Shown here one piece after another: positions 33,954 to 42,695 of a stretch of DNA of 64,000 bases. The notes beneath the pieces were generated by a model that was given only the letters and a program-made list of their open reading frames with translations, made no database searches and was not told the DNA's origin. Source of the stretch: an uncultured Bacteroidales bacterium. Lineage in GTDB: Bacteria; Bacteroidota; Bacteroidia; Bacteroidales; UBA932. How positions within the stretch are numbered: position 1 is the stretch's first letter; the number at the start of each line of letters is the position of its first letter. The stretch spans positions 23,696 through 87,695 of the forward strand of contig CAKVAS010000011.1 of assembly GCA_934725015.1 (NCBI GenBank), in the 5' to 3' direction. Made by a program: the position numbers and the translations under genes.

Positions 33954-35642
33954 ATGACTATTCCATATCAATTGGTCAATCTGGGGCTGCGAGTCCTTTC
34001 ATTTTCTCCGAGAATGTCGCTGAAGATGGCCTCCCGCGACCCTAAGCACGCAAGTGCAAGAACACTCAGAAGAATCCTCTGGAAAGCAAGGAACACAGCC
34101 TACGGACGCGAGCACCATTTCCGTTCGATCCTCAAGGCGAGGACCTCGGAGCAGCTGTTCAGGATGTTCGAGAAGTGTGTCCCGGCAGCGGAGTTCGAGG
34201 CTTTCCGTCCGTATGTCGAGCGGCATAAGAAGGGCGAGAGGGACGTTCTGATTCCCGGTAAGCCGCTGATGTACGCCACCACTTCCGGCACCACGTCGCA
34301 GCCGAAATGGATTCCGATTTCAGAGACTTACATGGAGGAGGTCTATTCCAAGATGTCGCACGTCTGGCTCGACAATTTCGCCCGGCTGAGGCCTAAGTTC
34401 CTTTCCGGAGGGCTGGTCGTGTCGGTTGCGAAGGTCGTCGAGGGATATGCCGAGGACGGTACGGTGTTCGGCTCCGTTTCGGGAGTGACCGCCAAGGAGT
34501 TGCCGGGTTTCATACGCGAGAGGTTTGTCACTCCGTCGGAAGTCTATGACATAAAGGACTATACGGCGAGGTACTACACGATGATGAGGCTTGCAATAGC
34601 CCACGGTGTCACGTACATCGTCGCCCCGAATCCTTCTACCATACTCGAGCTCGTGCACAATGCGGAGGAATATTTCGACGATTATATCACTGACATAGAG
34701 AACGGAACCCTGTCCGCGAAGTTCGATGTCTCCGATGAAATCCGTGCGGCGCTCGCCCCGGTGATGATTCCCGATCATGAGAGGGCGGAATTTCTGCGCC
34801 GCGTGAAGGCGGAGCATCCTGTTCCTCAGATTAAGGACTGGTGGCCTGAACTTCAGTTCCTCTCCTCATGGAAATGCGGCAACACGGCAATCGCCTCCGC
34901 AAAGGTCGCGGAGCAGCTCCCGTCATGCTGCTGCTATCAGGAACTCGGCTATTTCGCCTCAGAGTGCCGTTTCGGACTCGTCCTTGACGAAGGCATCGAC
35001 TCCACGCTCTTCCCGCACTATCACTACTACGAGTTTGTCGAGGAATGTGACCTTGACAAGCCTGATCCCCGTTTTTATCGCCTGCACGAGCTGAAGCAGG
35101 GACATCGCTACTGCGTCTATGTCACGACTTTTTCCGGTCTCTACCGTTACAACATGAACGACCTCGTCGAGGTCGGAGGCTGGTACCGCAGGACCCCGAA
35201 GATTCACATGGTGCAGAAAGTCAACGGGATAGTGAGCATCACCGGAGAGAAACTTTATGAGAAGCAGTTCATCGAGGCCGTGCGCATGACCGAGAAGGAG
35301 ACCGGCTGGAAGGTCAATTTCTTCATAGGATTTGCCGACCCGGAGGAGTCTCAGTACGATTTCTACTACGAGTTCGACGACCGCCGCATCCGTGCCGCCA
35401 AGGCGGAGAAATTCACAGAAATAGTCGATAGGCACCTTCAGGAAATGAATATAGAATACGAGTCAAAGCGAGCTTCCCATCGTCTCAAGGCGCCTAAGGC
35501 GACGGTTCTCCGCAAGAACGCCTATGACCTCTTCAAGAAAATCAGTCTCAACGAAGGGGCCCGCGACGGCCAGTTCAAGCTCGTGATGCTCCTTCAGGAT
35601 GCCCGCCGCCAGCGCTGGATTGACTCCCTGACCGAGGAGTAG
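33954..35642 (+). CDS. GH3-family acyl-adenylate/amide synthetase-like protein
   Basis: A 562-residue protein of the GH3 auxin-promoter family, which in plants joins amino acids to hormones through an acyl-AMP. ATTSGTTSQPKWIP is the ATP motif, YQELGYFASEC matches the second nucleotide-binding segment, GLYRYNMNDLVEV and NGIVSITGEKLYE carry the core Asp and Gly residues, and the C-terminal mobile domain follows. Bacterial members are common in Bacteroidota, and few have known substrates. Proximity to two acyl-CoA synthetases suggests fatty-acid conjugation; this is inference. Confidence 0.85.
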   Translation: MTIPYQLVNLGLRVLSFSPRMSLKMASRDPKHASARTLRRILWKARNTAYGREHHFRSILKARTSEQLFRMFEKCVPAAEFEAFRPYVERHKKGERDVLIPGKPLMYATTSGTTSQPKWIPISETYMEEVYSKMSHVWLDNFARLRPKFLSGGLVVSVAKVVEGYAEDGTVFGSVSGVTAKELPGFIRERFVTPSEVYDIKDYTARYYTMMRLAIAHGVTYIVAPNPSTILELVHNAEEYFDDYITDIENGTLSAKFDVSDEIRAALAPVMIPDHERAEFLRRVKAEHPVPQIKDWWPELQFLSSWKCGNTAIASAKVAEQLPSCCCYQELGYFASECRFGLVLDEGIDSTLFPHYHYYEFVEECDLDKPDPRFYRLHELKQGHRYCVYVTTFSGLYRYNMNDLVEVGGWYRRTPKIHMVQKVNGIVSITGEKLYEKQFIEAVRMTEKETGWKVNFFIGFADPEESQYDFYYEFDDRRIRAAKAEKFTEIVDRHLQEMNIEYESKRASHRLKAPKATVLRKNAYDLFKKISLNEGARDGQFKLVMLLQDARRQRWIDSLTEE

Positions 35643-35701
35643 GGCTATCCCGTCGAGGCACTTGGCCGATTTTCATCAAGGCACTTGGTTGTGGGACTAT
35701 G

Positions 35702-36847
35702 TTATTTCCCTTGCGGCCAGAGCGTTCTGAATGTGCGGAACTGGTCGGCGAGCTGCCGTCGGAGAGGGGAGTCTTCGGGGAGGCGGATGCCTGCCTTGAA
35801 AAAATCCGGATTGCAGTCCTTGGATGTCATGGACCAGTTGCCGACGATTTCGCCGTCTATGGCGATGACAGGGCGGAATATTCCCGAATTGTTGTGCGCA
35901 TGATGCGAATGCTGCGGAGCGAGGGAGATGTCGCGGCTCTTGTAGGCTATGAGATATTCGTCGTAGGGCGGGATCAGATGTACGCAGCCTTTGCGGAAGC
36001 CCCTTGTGCGGCAGTTTTCGTGGAGCAGGAACTCCCGTCCGCGCCATTTTTCGACATGAAGTCTGTCTCCGAGCATCTGAACTGCGGCACGGCAGTCGCC
36101 TATATTGAGTCCCGACCACCAGACGAAGTCCTCGAATGTTGCCGGAGAATGGCCTTGGAAATATTTTGTCGCGAGGCATTGGAGGGCTTCTTCGCGGTCG
36201 GGGAGTGCGGGCGTCTTTGATGCAGGGGCTGAAGGTTCCCTAAGGTCATTGGGGTACGTTCCGCCGCCTTCTGAACGTTGTCCGGCGTCTTTGTCCTTGA
36301 ACTTCTCGCTGGCAAGGCACCATGTCGCACGCAACGGATGCAGGTCTCCGTTGCATAGCAGCCCGGAAAGCTCGGCAAGACGGATATGGTAGGAAAGCCG
36401 GTGATCATCCATGCTGATGCCCTTATAAGCAAGTGCGGCAATCAAATCTTCCTTGAAGACACTGCGTTTCCCGTGCATCGCGTCCTCGAATATTCCCGAA
36501 ATTCTCTGCTCTTCTTCCTCGGAAATCGAAACCTTGTTCGATGTCATCCAGCCTTTCAGCGCGGACAGCGCCTTCGGGGCGCAGAGCGGGCGCATCCACA
36601 TATAGTCTTCCTCAGAAATCAGCTGCCATGTGCACCGCAGCAGGTGTGTCCGCACGATTCTCCCGGAATTGAAGTCTCTCTCAAAAGCATCGGACGACGG
36701 TTTCCGTGTCCTCATCGCCACCGCCCAGCGCATTGCTCTGTAGTCCTGGGCCTGCATCGCTCCCATCCAAGAGACGACTTCCGCGGGCGTGTTAAACTGC
36801 GGACACACAAGCTGTTGGTTCAGTAGTCTTGAGGAAATAGGATTCAT
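35702..36847 (-). CDS. Winged-helix DNA-binding protein, YcaQ/AlkZ-like (putative DNA glycosylase)
   Basis: A 381-residue protein. MGAMQAQDYRAMRWAVAMR contains the QxQ motif of the AlkZ/YcaQ glycosylases that open interstrand crosslinks. RIVRTHLLRCTWQLISEEDYMWM is the conserved HTH_42 segment. A polar loop around residues 180-220 may be lineage-specific. The C-terminal domain (PPYDEYLIAYKSR, FRPVIAIDGEIVGNW) is typical. Repair of alkylation or crosslinks is likely but not proven. Confidence 0.78.
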   Translation of the reverse strand: MNPISSRLLNQQLVCPQFNTPAEVVSWMGAMQAQDYRAMRWAVAMRTRKPSSDAFERDFNSGRIVRTHLLRCTWQLISEEDYMWMRPLCAPKALSALKGWMTSNKVSISEEEEQRISGIFEDAMHGKRSVFKEDLIAALAYKGISMDDHRLSYHIRLAELSGLLCNGDLHPLRATWCLASEKFKDKDAGQRSEGGGTYPNDLREPSAPASKTPALPDREEALQCLATKYFQGHSPATFEDFVWWSGLNIGDCRAAVQMLGDRLHVEKWRGREFLLHENCRTRGFRKGCVHLIPPYDEYLIAYKSRDISLAPQHSHHAHNNSGIFRPVIAIDGEIVGNWSMTSKDCNPDFFKAGIRLPEDSPLRRQLADQFRTFRTLWPQGK

Positions 36848-36875
36848 GTTCGTTCGTCATTCTATTGTGCTGGCA

Positions 36876-36883
36876 CAAATTTA
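36876..36883 (-). promoter_or_regulatory. Promoter -7 box for the YcaQ-like gene
   Basis: On the minus strand TAAATTTG matches TAnnTTTG, 28 bp upstream of the start. Confidence 0.5.
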
Positions 36884-37005
36884 CGAAACTTCTTCCAATG
36901 AGATTCGCGCCAACATGGGAAAAGCAACTGTTGCGGCGATTGCGAAAATGTAAAAATGGTTGTTCTGTCCGCAATTTGTGCATATCATCATATTGTTGGA
37001 ATTTA

Positions 37006-37082
37006 TATCTTTGCATCATGAATAATCCGAAGCGATATGAAAAAGTTTATTTTTGTGATTTTTTGCAGTATATTAACACTTA
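37006..37082 (+). pseudogene. Promoter and first codons of a secreted-protein gene, cut by a MITE-like element
   Basis: TATCTTTG (37006-37013) is followed by an ATG at 37037 reading MKKFIFVIFCSILTL, a typical signal-peptide start. The frame enters the 37083 element after 15 codons and stops soon after. The original gene body is not found downstream. Confidence 0.5.
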
Positions 37083-37257
37083 GAAGCTGTTTGAATTTTT
37101 TGTTCAGTTATTTTGAGATGTATTTTTGAGTCAGATTTTGTTGTTTTGAGAGGAGTTTAGCGGTGCTAAATGACGAACAAAATGGGAAAATATGACCAAA
37201 AAGACACCAAAAGAACGAACATATAAAAATAAATGTGAGAAAAATTAAAACAGCTTC
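37083..37257. mobile_element. MITE-like element, 175 bp
   Basis: Terminal inverted repeats GAAGCTGTTTGAATTTTT and AAAAATTAAAACAGCTTC (one mismatch over 18 bp) bound a low-GC segment without coding capacity. TTA lies on both sides and could be a target duplication. A 32-bp segment (37108-37139) recurs inverted at 59139-59170 with one mismatch, so the element is repeated in the genome. It lies directly upstream of the gene at 37266. Confidence 0.75.
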
Positions 37258-37265
37258 TTAATGTT

Positions 37266-38030
37266 ATGGCACAGAAAAAGATAGTACAGACGGCGGGGCA
37301 TGACCAGCTGGGGGAGTTCGCGCCGGAATTCGCTCATCTAAACGATGACATCCTGTTCGGGGAGGTCTGGAGCCGAAATGACCTGCTGAGCCTTCGGGAC
37401 CGCAGTCTTGTGACGCTCACCGCGCTTATCAGCCAGGGGATTACAGACAATTCTCTGATTTTCCATCTCCAGAGCGCCAAAAATAACGGCATCACGAGGA
37501 CGGAAATTGCAGAAATCATCACTCACGTCGCGTTCTACGCCGGATGGCCGAAGGCCTGGGCCGCATTCCGTCTTGCAAAGGAAGTGTGGACTGAGGATAC
37601 GGCCGGTGAGGATGCCAAGGCGGCATTCCAGAGGGAGATGATATTCCCGATAGGGGAGCCGAACACGGCTTATGCTAAATATTTTATCGGCAACAGTTAC
37701 CTCGCCCGTGTTTCGACGGAGCAGGTTCCGATTTCAAACGTCACTTTCGAGCCGCGCTGCCGCAACAACTGGCACATTCATCATGCGGCGACAGGCGGCG
37801 GACAGATGCTTGTCGGAGTGGCCGGCCGAGGCTGGTATCAGGAAGAAGGCAAGCCCGCTCAGGAGATTCTTCCCGGCACGGTCATCCACATCCCTGCAAA
37901 TGTAAAGCATTGGCACGGAGCCGCTTCGGACAGCTGGTTCGCACACCTTGCCTTTGAGGTGTCTGGAGAGAACTGTTCTAACGAGTGGTTGGAACCGGTG
38001 AGTGACGAGGAGTATGACAAGTTGAAATAG
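37266..38030 (+). CDS. Carboxymuconolactone decarboxylase-cupin fusion protein
   Basis: A 254-residue two-domain protein. Residues about 10-115 are a CMD/AhpD-like fold (RDRSLVTLTALISQG, then ITRTEIAEIITHVAFYAGWP), but without the CxxC of AhpD. Residues about 140-250 are a cupin (RCRNNWHIHHAATGGGQML with His metal ligands, then GTVIHIPANVKHWHGA). Fusions like this are common in gut bacteria, and their substrates are unknown. The MITE-like element ends 8 bp before the start, so the native promoter has probably been displaced. Confidence 0.85.
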   Translation: MAQKKIVQTAGHDQLGEFAPEFAHLNDDILFGEVWSRNDLLSLRDRSLVTLTALISQGITDNSLIFHLQSAKNNGITRTEIAEIITHVAFYAGWPKAWAAFRLAKEVWTEDTAGEDAKAAFQREMIFPIGEPNTAYAKYFIGNSYLARVSTEQVPISNVTFEPRCRNNWHIHHAATGGGQMLVGVAGRGWYQEEGKPAQEILPGTVIHIPANVKHWHGAASDSWFAHLAFEVSGENCSNEWLEPVSDEEYDKLK

Positions 38031-38049
38031 GACTTCTTGTTTGGTAGGG

Positions 38050-38076
38050 AAGTCGGGTTTATAAAACTCGACTTTT
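38050..38076 (+). terminator. Terminator after the CMD-cupin gene
   Basis: AAGTCGGGTTT and AAACTCGACTT form a stem with one mismatch around ATA, then six T. Confidence 0.75.
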
Positions 38077-38219
38077 TTGTTTTTATGACATTTGCTTATC
38101 TGATTTTTTGTTTTTATATTTGAGTGCTAGTTTTTATTGTGACTAGAATTTTGAAAGATAGTTTATTATCGTGTACCGCAAAGTATAGATTTATCTTGTA
38201 CTTATTAAAACTAAATTTT

Positions 38220-39482
38220 ATGAAAGCAAAATTCTACCTGATTCCAGTGGCACTGCTACTATTGGCATCGTGTGAAAAGTCAATGTCAGAAGGACAGACC
38301 ACGCAGTCGCAATATTTAACTGGCGGACGTTTGAGGACCGAAGCCGAGGTTCGAGGAATTGCCATGTCTTCGGTATTGATGTTTTCATCTGGACAAACAA
38401 AGTCTTCACCAAAAGAAATTGCCTCAATAATCCCATCAATGGGCGTAACAAAGTCACCGATGAATTCTCCTCTTTTCTATGTTGTTAACTTTGGGGATGA
38501 GGATGGTTTTGTTGTGGTCGGTGCCGATTCAGATTCTCCGGAGGTTATTGTTTATGCGAATAAAGGAAACTATAATGGTGTTGATTCAGAAATAGGTGCA
38601 TTTAATTTATATATGGCAGAAATGTCTGAGCAATTGTCCTCATTTGTCAAGAGGGGAACAGACGTGCCTATAGCTGATTACTATAAAACTTATACTGATG
38701 AGTCTTCTGTTGTAAATGAACCTTTGGTGACAGTTCACTGGGGGCAGCATCAACCATTTAATTGGTATTGTAGTTCTCCTTTTGACGATAATATTCCCGC
38801 CGGTTGTGTTGCCGTCGCATTGGCTCAAATTATGTCAAGTTACTCTTACCCGACATCAATTTCATTGTCTTATCCAAGTTCTACAACAAGTTCCATTGCA
38901 TTGGTTTGGGAAAATATGACAGATGTATCTCATTTGGCTGGTGCTCATACAAATGATTGTTCGACCTGTAGTCAAATGGCAGCTCTTCTTCGTGAAATTG
39001 GGCACCGTGTCGGTATGAAATACGGAATAAGATGTAGCACAGCCAAAGATATAAATGTGAGGACTACACTATCCTCGTTTGGGTACAAAAGTTCCGAGTA
39101 TCAGAACTATTCTTTGTCCAAAATAATGAATAGCTTAAACAGTAAACATCCTGTATATATATCAGCAGGTGCGGCAGGAGAAGATGTGGGGCATGCATGG
39201 GTTGTTGATGGCAGTCTTTACACATGCAAAACTAAAACAACTTATTTGATATCAAAGAATTTCAGAAAAGTCGTTGCAGAAGAATTTGTTAAGAATTGGT
39301 ACCTTAATTTTAATTATGGCTGGAGTGGTTCCTGTGACGGGTACTTTCTTGCTGCTACACGTGAGCATGGCTCAGGAGAAATAATTGTCGGCGGTTCATA
39401 TGATGAATGGAAAGTCTCGATGTTTACGGGGGCTGAAGGCTATAATCAGAATGTGGCAATTATTCCTGATATTTATCACTAA
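38220..39482 (+). CDS. C10-family cysteine protease lipoprotein (streptopain-like)
   Basis: A 420-residue secreted protease. A lipoprotein signal (ALLLLASC) is followed by a propeptide (about 40-180), then the catalytic domain: IPAGCVAVALAQIM with Cys196 and EDVGHAWVVDG with His325. YGWSGSCDGYF near the end is also typical of C10. The propeptide keeps the enzyme inactive until cleavage. It would be anchored to the cell envelope or surface. Its GC content is well below its neighbours, which suggests transfer. The start at 38220 gives the lipobox; upstream in-frame sequence does not. Confidence 0.9.
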   Translation: MKAKFYLIPVALLLLASCEKSMSEGQTTQSQYLTGGRLRTEAEVRGIAMSSVLMFSSGQTKSSPKEIASIIPSMGVTKSPMNSPLFYVVNFGDEDGFVVVGADSDSPEVIVYANKGNYNGVDSEIGAFNLYMAEMSEQLSSFVKRGTDVPIADYYKTYTDESSVVNEPLVTVHWGQHQPFNWYCSSPFDDNIPAGCVAVALAQIMSSYSYPTSISLSYPSSTTSSIALVWENMTDVSHLAGAHTNDCSTCSQMAALLREIGHRVGMKYGIRCSTAKDINVRTTLSSFGYKSSEYQNYSLSKIMNSLNSKHPVYISAGAAGEDVGHAWVVDGSLYTCKTKTTYLISKNFRKVVAEEFVKNWYLNFNYGWSGSCDGYFLAATREHGSGEIIVGGSYDEWKVSMFTGAEGYNQNVAIIPDIYH

Positions 39483-39492
39483 ACTAAGAATC

Positions 39493-40095
39493 ATGAAAGC
39501 GATAAGAACTATTTTTATGTTGACGGCGTTTGCTGTTTGTCTGGTTGGATGTATGAAATGGGGCGAAATAGATAGTGATTTAAATGGAATAAATGGCATC
39601 TATGCTGCAGCACATTTTACTTGTGTCCAAACAAACGCTTCGGGGAAAATAATAAATGAGGAACGTTATCTGAACAATCCGGGTTGGCCTGGAAGTTATA
39701 GGGTGTATTACGATTTCTCGTCAGATGGCAAAATCAGGGGGTATTATTGCTATTCATATTGGACGAAGGATGGGGACTTGTATTGGTCGCTTCGTCAGAC
39801 GGATGAGCAATGCTCTGGGAACTATTTCATTTCAAATGGACATAAGCGTATCGTTGAAACTAATTTATGGAATTCGGAGTACAAAAGGATGACCGTGTAT
39901 TGTTCCGATGATGAAGAAATACAGTTGTGGCTTGAGAATCCGTCACTTGGGAAGAGATGGTATGATGTTTATAAATTGAGCCGGTTGACAAATTTGGACG
40001 TGTTGCGGTCTCTTCGTGAGGCAAAAGAGGATAACCAAGAGAATCGCGGTGCAATTGATGATGAAATCAATAGGCTAATGCGAGAGAACCAATAG
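39493..40095 (+). CDS. Lipoprotein partner of the C10 protease, unknown
   Basis: A 200-residue lipoprotein (signal FMLTAFAVCLVGC). The middle is beta-rich with Tyr/Trp repeats (YRVYYDFSSDGKIRGYYCYSY), like lipocalin-type small beta proteins, and the end is a charged helix. It starts 11 bp after the protease and has the same low GC. Several C10 proteases are encoded next to their inhibitors, so an inhibitor role is possible. No sequence motif proves it. Confidence 0.55.
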   Translation: MKAIRTIFMLTAFAVCLVGCMKWGEIDSDLNGINGIYAAAHFTCVQTNASGKIINEERYLNNPGWPGSYRVYYDFSSDGKIRGYYCYSYWTKDGDLYWSLRQTDEQCSGNYFISNGHKRIVETNLWNSEYKRMTVYCSDDEEIQLWLENPSLGKRWYDVYKLSRLTNLDVLRSLREAKEDNQENRGAIDDEINRLMRENQ

Positions 40096-40116
40096 TGTCA
40101 CAGATTTGTTTCGAGT

Positions 40117-41298
40117 TCATATGTTTTTGTCGTAGGCAAGAATGCGGGCATCCTCGTTTCTTGCCTGTTTTTCGTCATATTCTCGGTCCCAGCGGCGGTA
40201 GTATTCAAGCTGCGGGTCTTCAAATAGGCTCATCTGCTCCGTCTTGTCGTGGGTCAGGTCGGATACGCCGAGCCCGACCTGCCGGACGGGAGTGCGCCCG
40301 TCCCAAATTTCGGCGAGAAGTTTCCGCGCCCCATTGAGAATTAGGGCCGTGATGTCAGTCGGCTGCGGCAGCCTGCATTGCTTCTGTGCGACGCTGAAGT
40401 CGCTGCGCTTCACGAATGTGGAGATGACGGCTCCCCTGAAGCTGTGGCGTCGCATTCTGTGGGCGACGATGCAGGCGACCCTGAACAGTTCACGGTCAAG
40501 AGCCGCCGTTTCCGTGATGTCCTTCACGAAAGTCCTTTCCGCGCTGATGCTCTTTGCCTCCTGCTCGTCGGTTTCCACAGGCTCGTTGTCGTGCCCGTTG
40601 GCGTTTTCGTGCAGCTGTCCGGCATATTTCTTACCGACAATCTTTGCCAGCGCCGCCTCCGGTCTCGCAGCGAGGTCCCCTATTGTGTAAATTCCGTAGG
40701 CCGCAAGTTTTTCCCTCGTCTTCTTCCCGACCCAGAGCAGTTCCCCGACCGGCAGCGGCCACATCTTCCCGGGGACTTCCTCCTCCCAGAGCGTATGGAC
40801 CTTGTCCGGCTTTTCAAAGTCGGAAGCCATCTTCGCGAGCAGCTTGTTCGAACCTATGCCGACGTTGACGGTGAATCCGAGCTTGGAGTGAATCTCATCC
40901 TTGAGCCGGGTCGCCACCTCCACGGGATCCTTCCTGTAAAGCCTGAGACTCATGTCGATGAAGCATTCGTCAATCGAAAACTTCTGGAGTACGGGAGAGT
41001 AGCTTCGGCATATTTCCATGAACCCGTCCGAGCACTTCTTGTACCACGCCCAGTCGCCTCGGACTATGACAAGATTGGGGCAGGTGCGCAGCGCCATGCT
41101 GACAGGCTGGGCGGTCTTGATTCCGAGTTTTTTTGCAGGCATCGAGGCCGCAGTGATTATGCTTCGGCGGTCGGAAGGGGCTCCTGACACGACGGACGGG
41201 ACGAGCCTTATGTCTGACCCGCCTTCCGACAGGAGCTTTACCGCGCTCCAACTGAGGAACGCGGAATTGACATCGATATGAAATATTGCCCGCCGCAT
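40117..41298 (-). CDS. dinB: DNA polymerase IV (Y-family translesion polymerase)
   Basis: A 393-residue polymerase. FHIDVNSAFLSW supplies the first metal-binding Asp, and FSIDECFIDMS carries the conserved S-x-D-E. The thumb helix-hairpin-helix (LLWVGKKTREKLAAYGIYTIGDLA) and little-finger domain follow. The C-terminal TEQMSLFEDP could bind the beta clamp (QMSLF). The start at 41298 (MRRAIFHIDVN) fits the family; the upstream extension does not. Confidence 0.95.
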   Translation of the reverse strand: MRRAIFHIDVNSAFLSWSAVKLLSEGGSDIRLVPSVVSGAPSDRRSIITAASMPAKKLGIKTAQPVSMALRTCPNLVIVRGDWAWYKKCSDGFMEICRSYSPVLQKFSIDECFIDMSLRLYRKDPVEVATRLKDEIHSKLGFTVNVGIGSNKLLAKMASDFEKPDKVHTLWEEEVPGKMWPLPVGELLWVGKKTREKLAAYGIYTIGDLAARPEAALAKIVGKKYAGQLHENANGHDNEPVETDEQEAKSISAERTFVKDITETAALDRELFRVACIVAHRMRRHSFRGAVISTFVKRSDFSVAQKQCRLPQPTDITALILNGARKLLAEIWDGRTPVRQVGLGVSDLTHDKTEQMSLFEDPQLEYYRRWDREYDEKQARNEDARILAYDKNI

Positions 41299-41350
41299 AC
41301 ACAGTTCGTGCGGCAAATGTAGTGATATTTTCTCACTTCTTTCTGTGATT

Positions 41351-42253
41351 TCATTGCGACATGATGTGGATTGAGGCATTCACAATCACCATCCAGCGAG
41401 GGTCGGTTTCGAAGCCTATGCCGACGGCGGAGCTGGCTCTTAGGGGCGTCGGGCGGAAGGTCATGCATGAGTCGGCGCAGAGGCGGTAGAGCTCGGACGC
41501 TCGGGAATGCGCCTGAACGGCATCGAGAAGGTAGCCGAGGCGTTGGATTATCGCCGTCGGAAACTCTTGGAGAATGGCCGGTTTGTCGGCTCCGGGCTCA
41601 ATCTTGTCGGCAAGGAACGTGAGAGCCTCTGCAACGCGGTCGAGCCCTCCTGCCTCGCTTTCCTTCTGGACGAGGTCCAGTGCCGTGAGCAGAGGGGACG
41701 ATACATTGACCGGGCCGAACGCGGTCTCGACGCGGCGGATTTCCGAGGACACGTCGTTTTGTCTGGCATAGAACTTCACAGGCCGCTTCTTGCGCCTTCC
41801 GAGGGTCATCCGCTCGCCGATGACCATCACCGAAAAGTCCCCTTCCGCCCCATTATAACCCGCGTACCCTCCTCGGTTTTCTCTCTCATTTCCGTTGTCG
41901 CCTTCATCGCCGGCGCCCCTCTTGCGGTCTGTCTCGCTTCCATCCCGGGCGCATCTCCCGCATCCTCCCTCACCGACGGTTCCTTCCTCGCTCTCAGGCA
42001 GAATTTCGTTCCGGTATATGTCGGCTGCGGACATCAGCGCGACATAGTATTCGCGCCCGGAGAACTGCATCATCCGGTCAACATAGAGCAGCGGCGGCAC
42101 ATTCCCGCGTTCACGGTACTCCGGTGCAACCGCGACATAAAAGAACTGGCAGGGGGAAATCAGCGCGCCTTCCTGTTCGAGTTCCATTAGTCTTTCCGAC
42201 AGATTATTCTGCCTGGAGTAAATCATAATTTCGTCATTCATTCGCCAACGCAT
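41351..42253 (-). CDS. Orphan AbiEi-like antitoxin without N-terminal HTH
   Basis: A 300-residue protein. FYVAVAPEYRERGNVPPLLYVDRMM, YYVALMSAADIY and the later RPVKFYARQND segment match the AbiEi antitoxin C-terminal region. The usual N-terminal winged helix is missing: the protein starts only 25 residues before this region and an in-frame stop lies upstream. A low-complexity acidic insert with many Gly, Asp and Asn (about 90-142) splits the domain. No AbiEii toxin lies next to it. It may be a decayed or repurposed antitoxin. Confidence 0.6.
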   Translation of the reverse strand: MRWRMNDEIMIYSRQNNLSERLMELEQEGALISPCQFFYVAVAPEYRERGNVPPLLYVDRMMQFSGREYYVALMSAADIYRNEILPESEEGTVGEGGCGRCARDGSETDRKRGAGDEGDNGNERENRGGYAGYNGAEGDFSVMVIGERMTLGRRKKRPVKFYARQNDVSSEIRRVETAFGPVNVSSPLLTALDLVQKESEAGGLDRVAEALTFLADKIEPGADKPAILQEFPTAIIQRLGYLLDAVQAHSRASELYRLCADSCMTFRPTPLRASSAVGIGFETDPRWMVIVNASIHIMSQ

Positions 42254-42317
42254 ATCGCATCATGTTAAACGGTTCAACATTATCCATAATCCCGATAGGA
42301 CAGGGCGGAATGCAAAC

Positions 42318-42438
42318 AAAAAGCGAGTCAGGCACGATATGACCTAACTCGCTTTGCGGACTCTACTGTTCCGCGGCATTCATTCTTGTCCGCTGTGGCG
42401 CTTGCGGCTGTCTCGATTCTTCGCCGCACAATGCCTTT
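42318..42438 (-). ncRNA. Candidate structured small RNA with own promoter and terminator
   Basis: On the minus strand, TACATTTG (42452-42445) with TTGC 18 bp upstream makes a promoter. The RNA of about 120 nt contains GCGGAC/GTCCGC and GCGGC/GCCGC stems. It ends in a hairpin (AGCGAGT with ACTCGCT and inner AGG/CCT) followed by five U. No reading frame is evident. It lies in the 442-bp gap between the AbiEi-like gene and the glycosidase. It matches no RNA family I can name; it might instead be a leader of the AbiEi-like gene 65 bp downstream. Confidence 0.6.
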
Positions 42439-42661
42439 GCACGGCAAATGTATGAAAAATTCTTTCAGGAGCAACCTTCCGTGGGAGTCTTTTTTTCAAT
42501 ATTTTTCCTTACGACATCAAGTTGTCGCCTCTTCCTGACGAATAGCCGATTTTTCCTCTCCTGTTAAGGCATTCCGGGATGGCGAACGCTTGTGCGGTGC
42601 GTGTGCTTCAAAATTTGCGTTCTTTGCTTCAATATTTTTGACGCAAAAGGGCGTGTTTTTC

Positions 42662-42669
42662 TAACTTTG
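42662..42669 (+). promoter_or_regulatory. Promoter -7 box for glycosidase 1
   Basis: TAACTTTG, 26 bp upstream of the start at 42696, with TTTTTG about 20 bp further upstream. Confidence 0.65.
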
Positions 42670-42695
42670 CATCAAACCAAATTGCATGCACTGAA

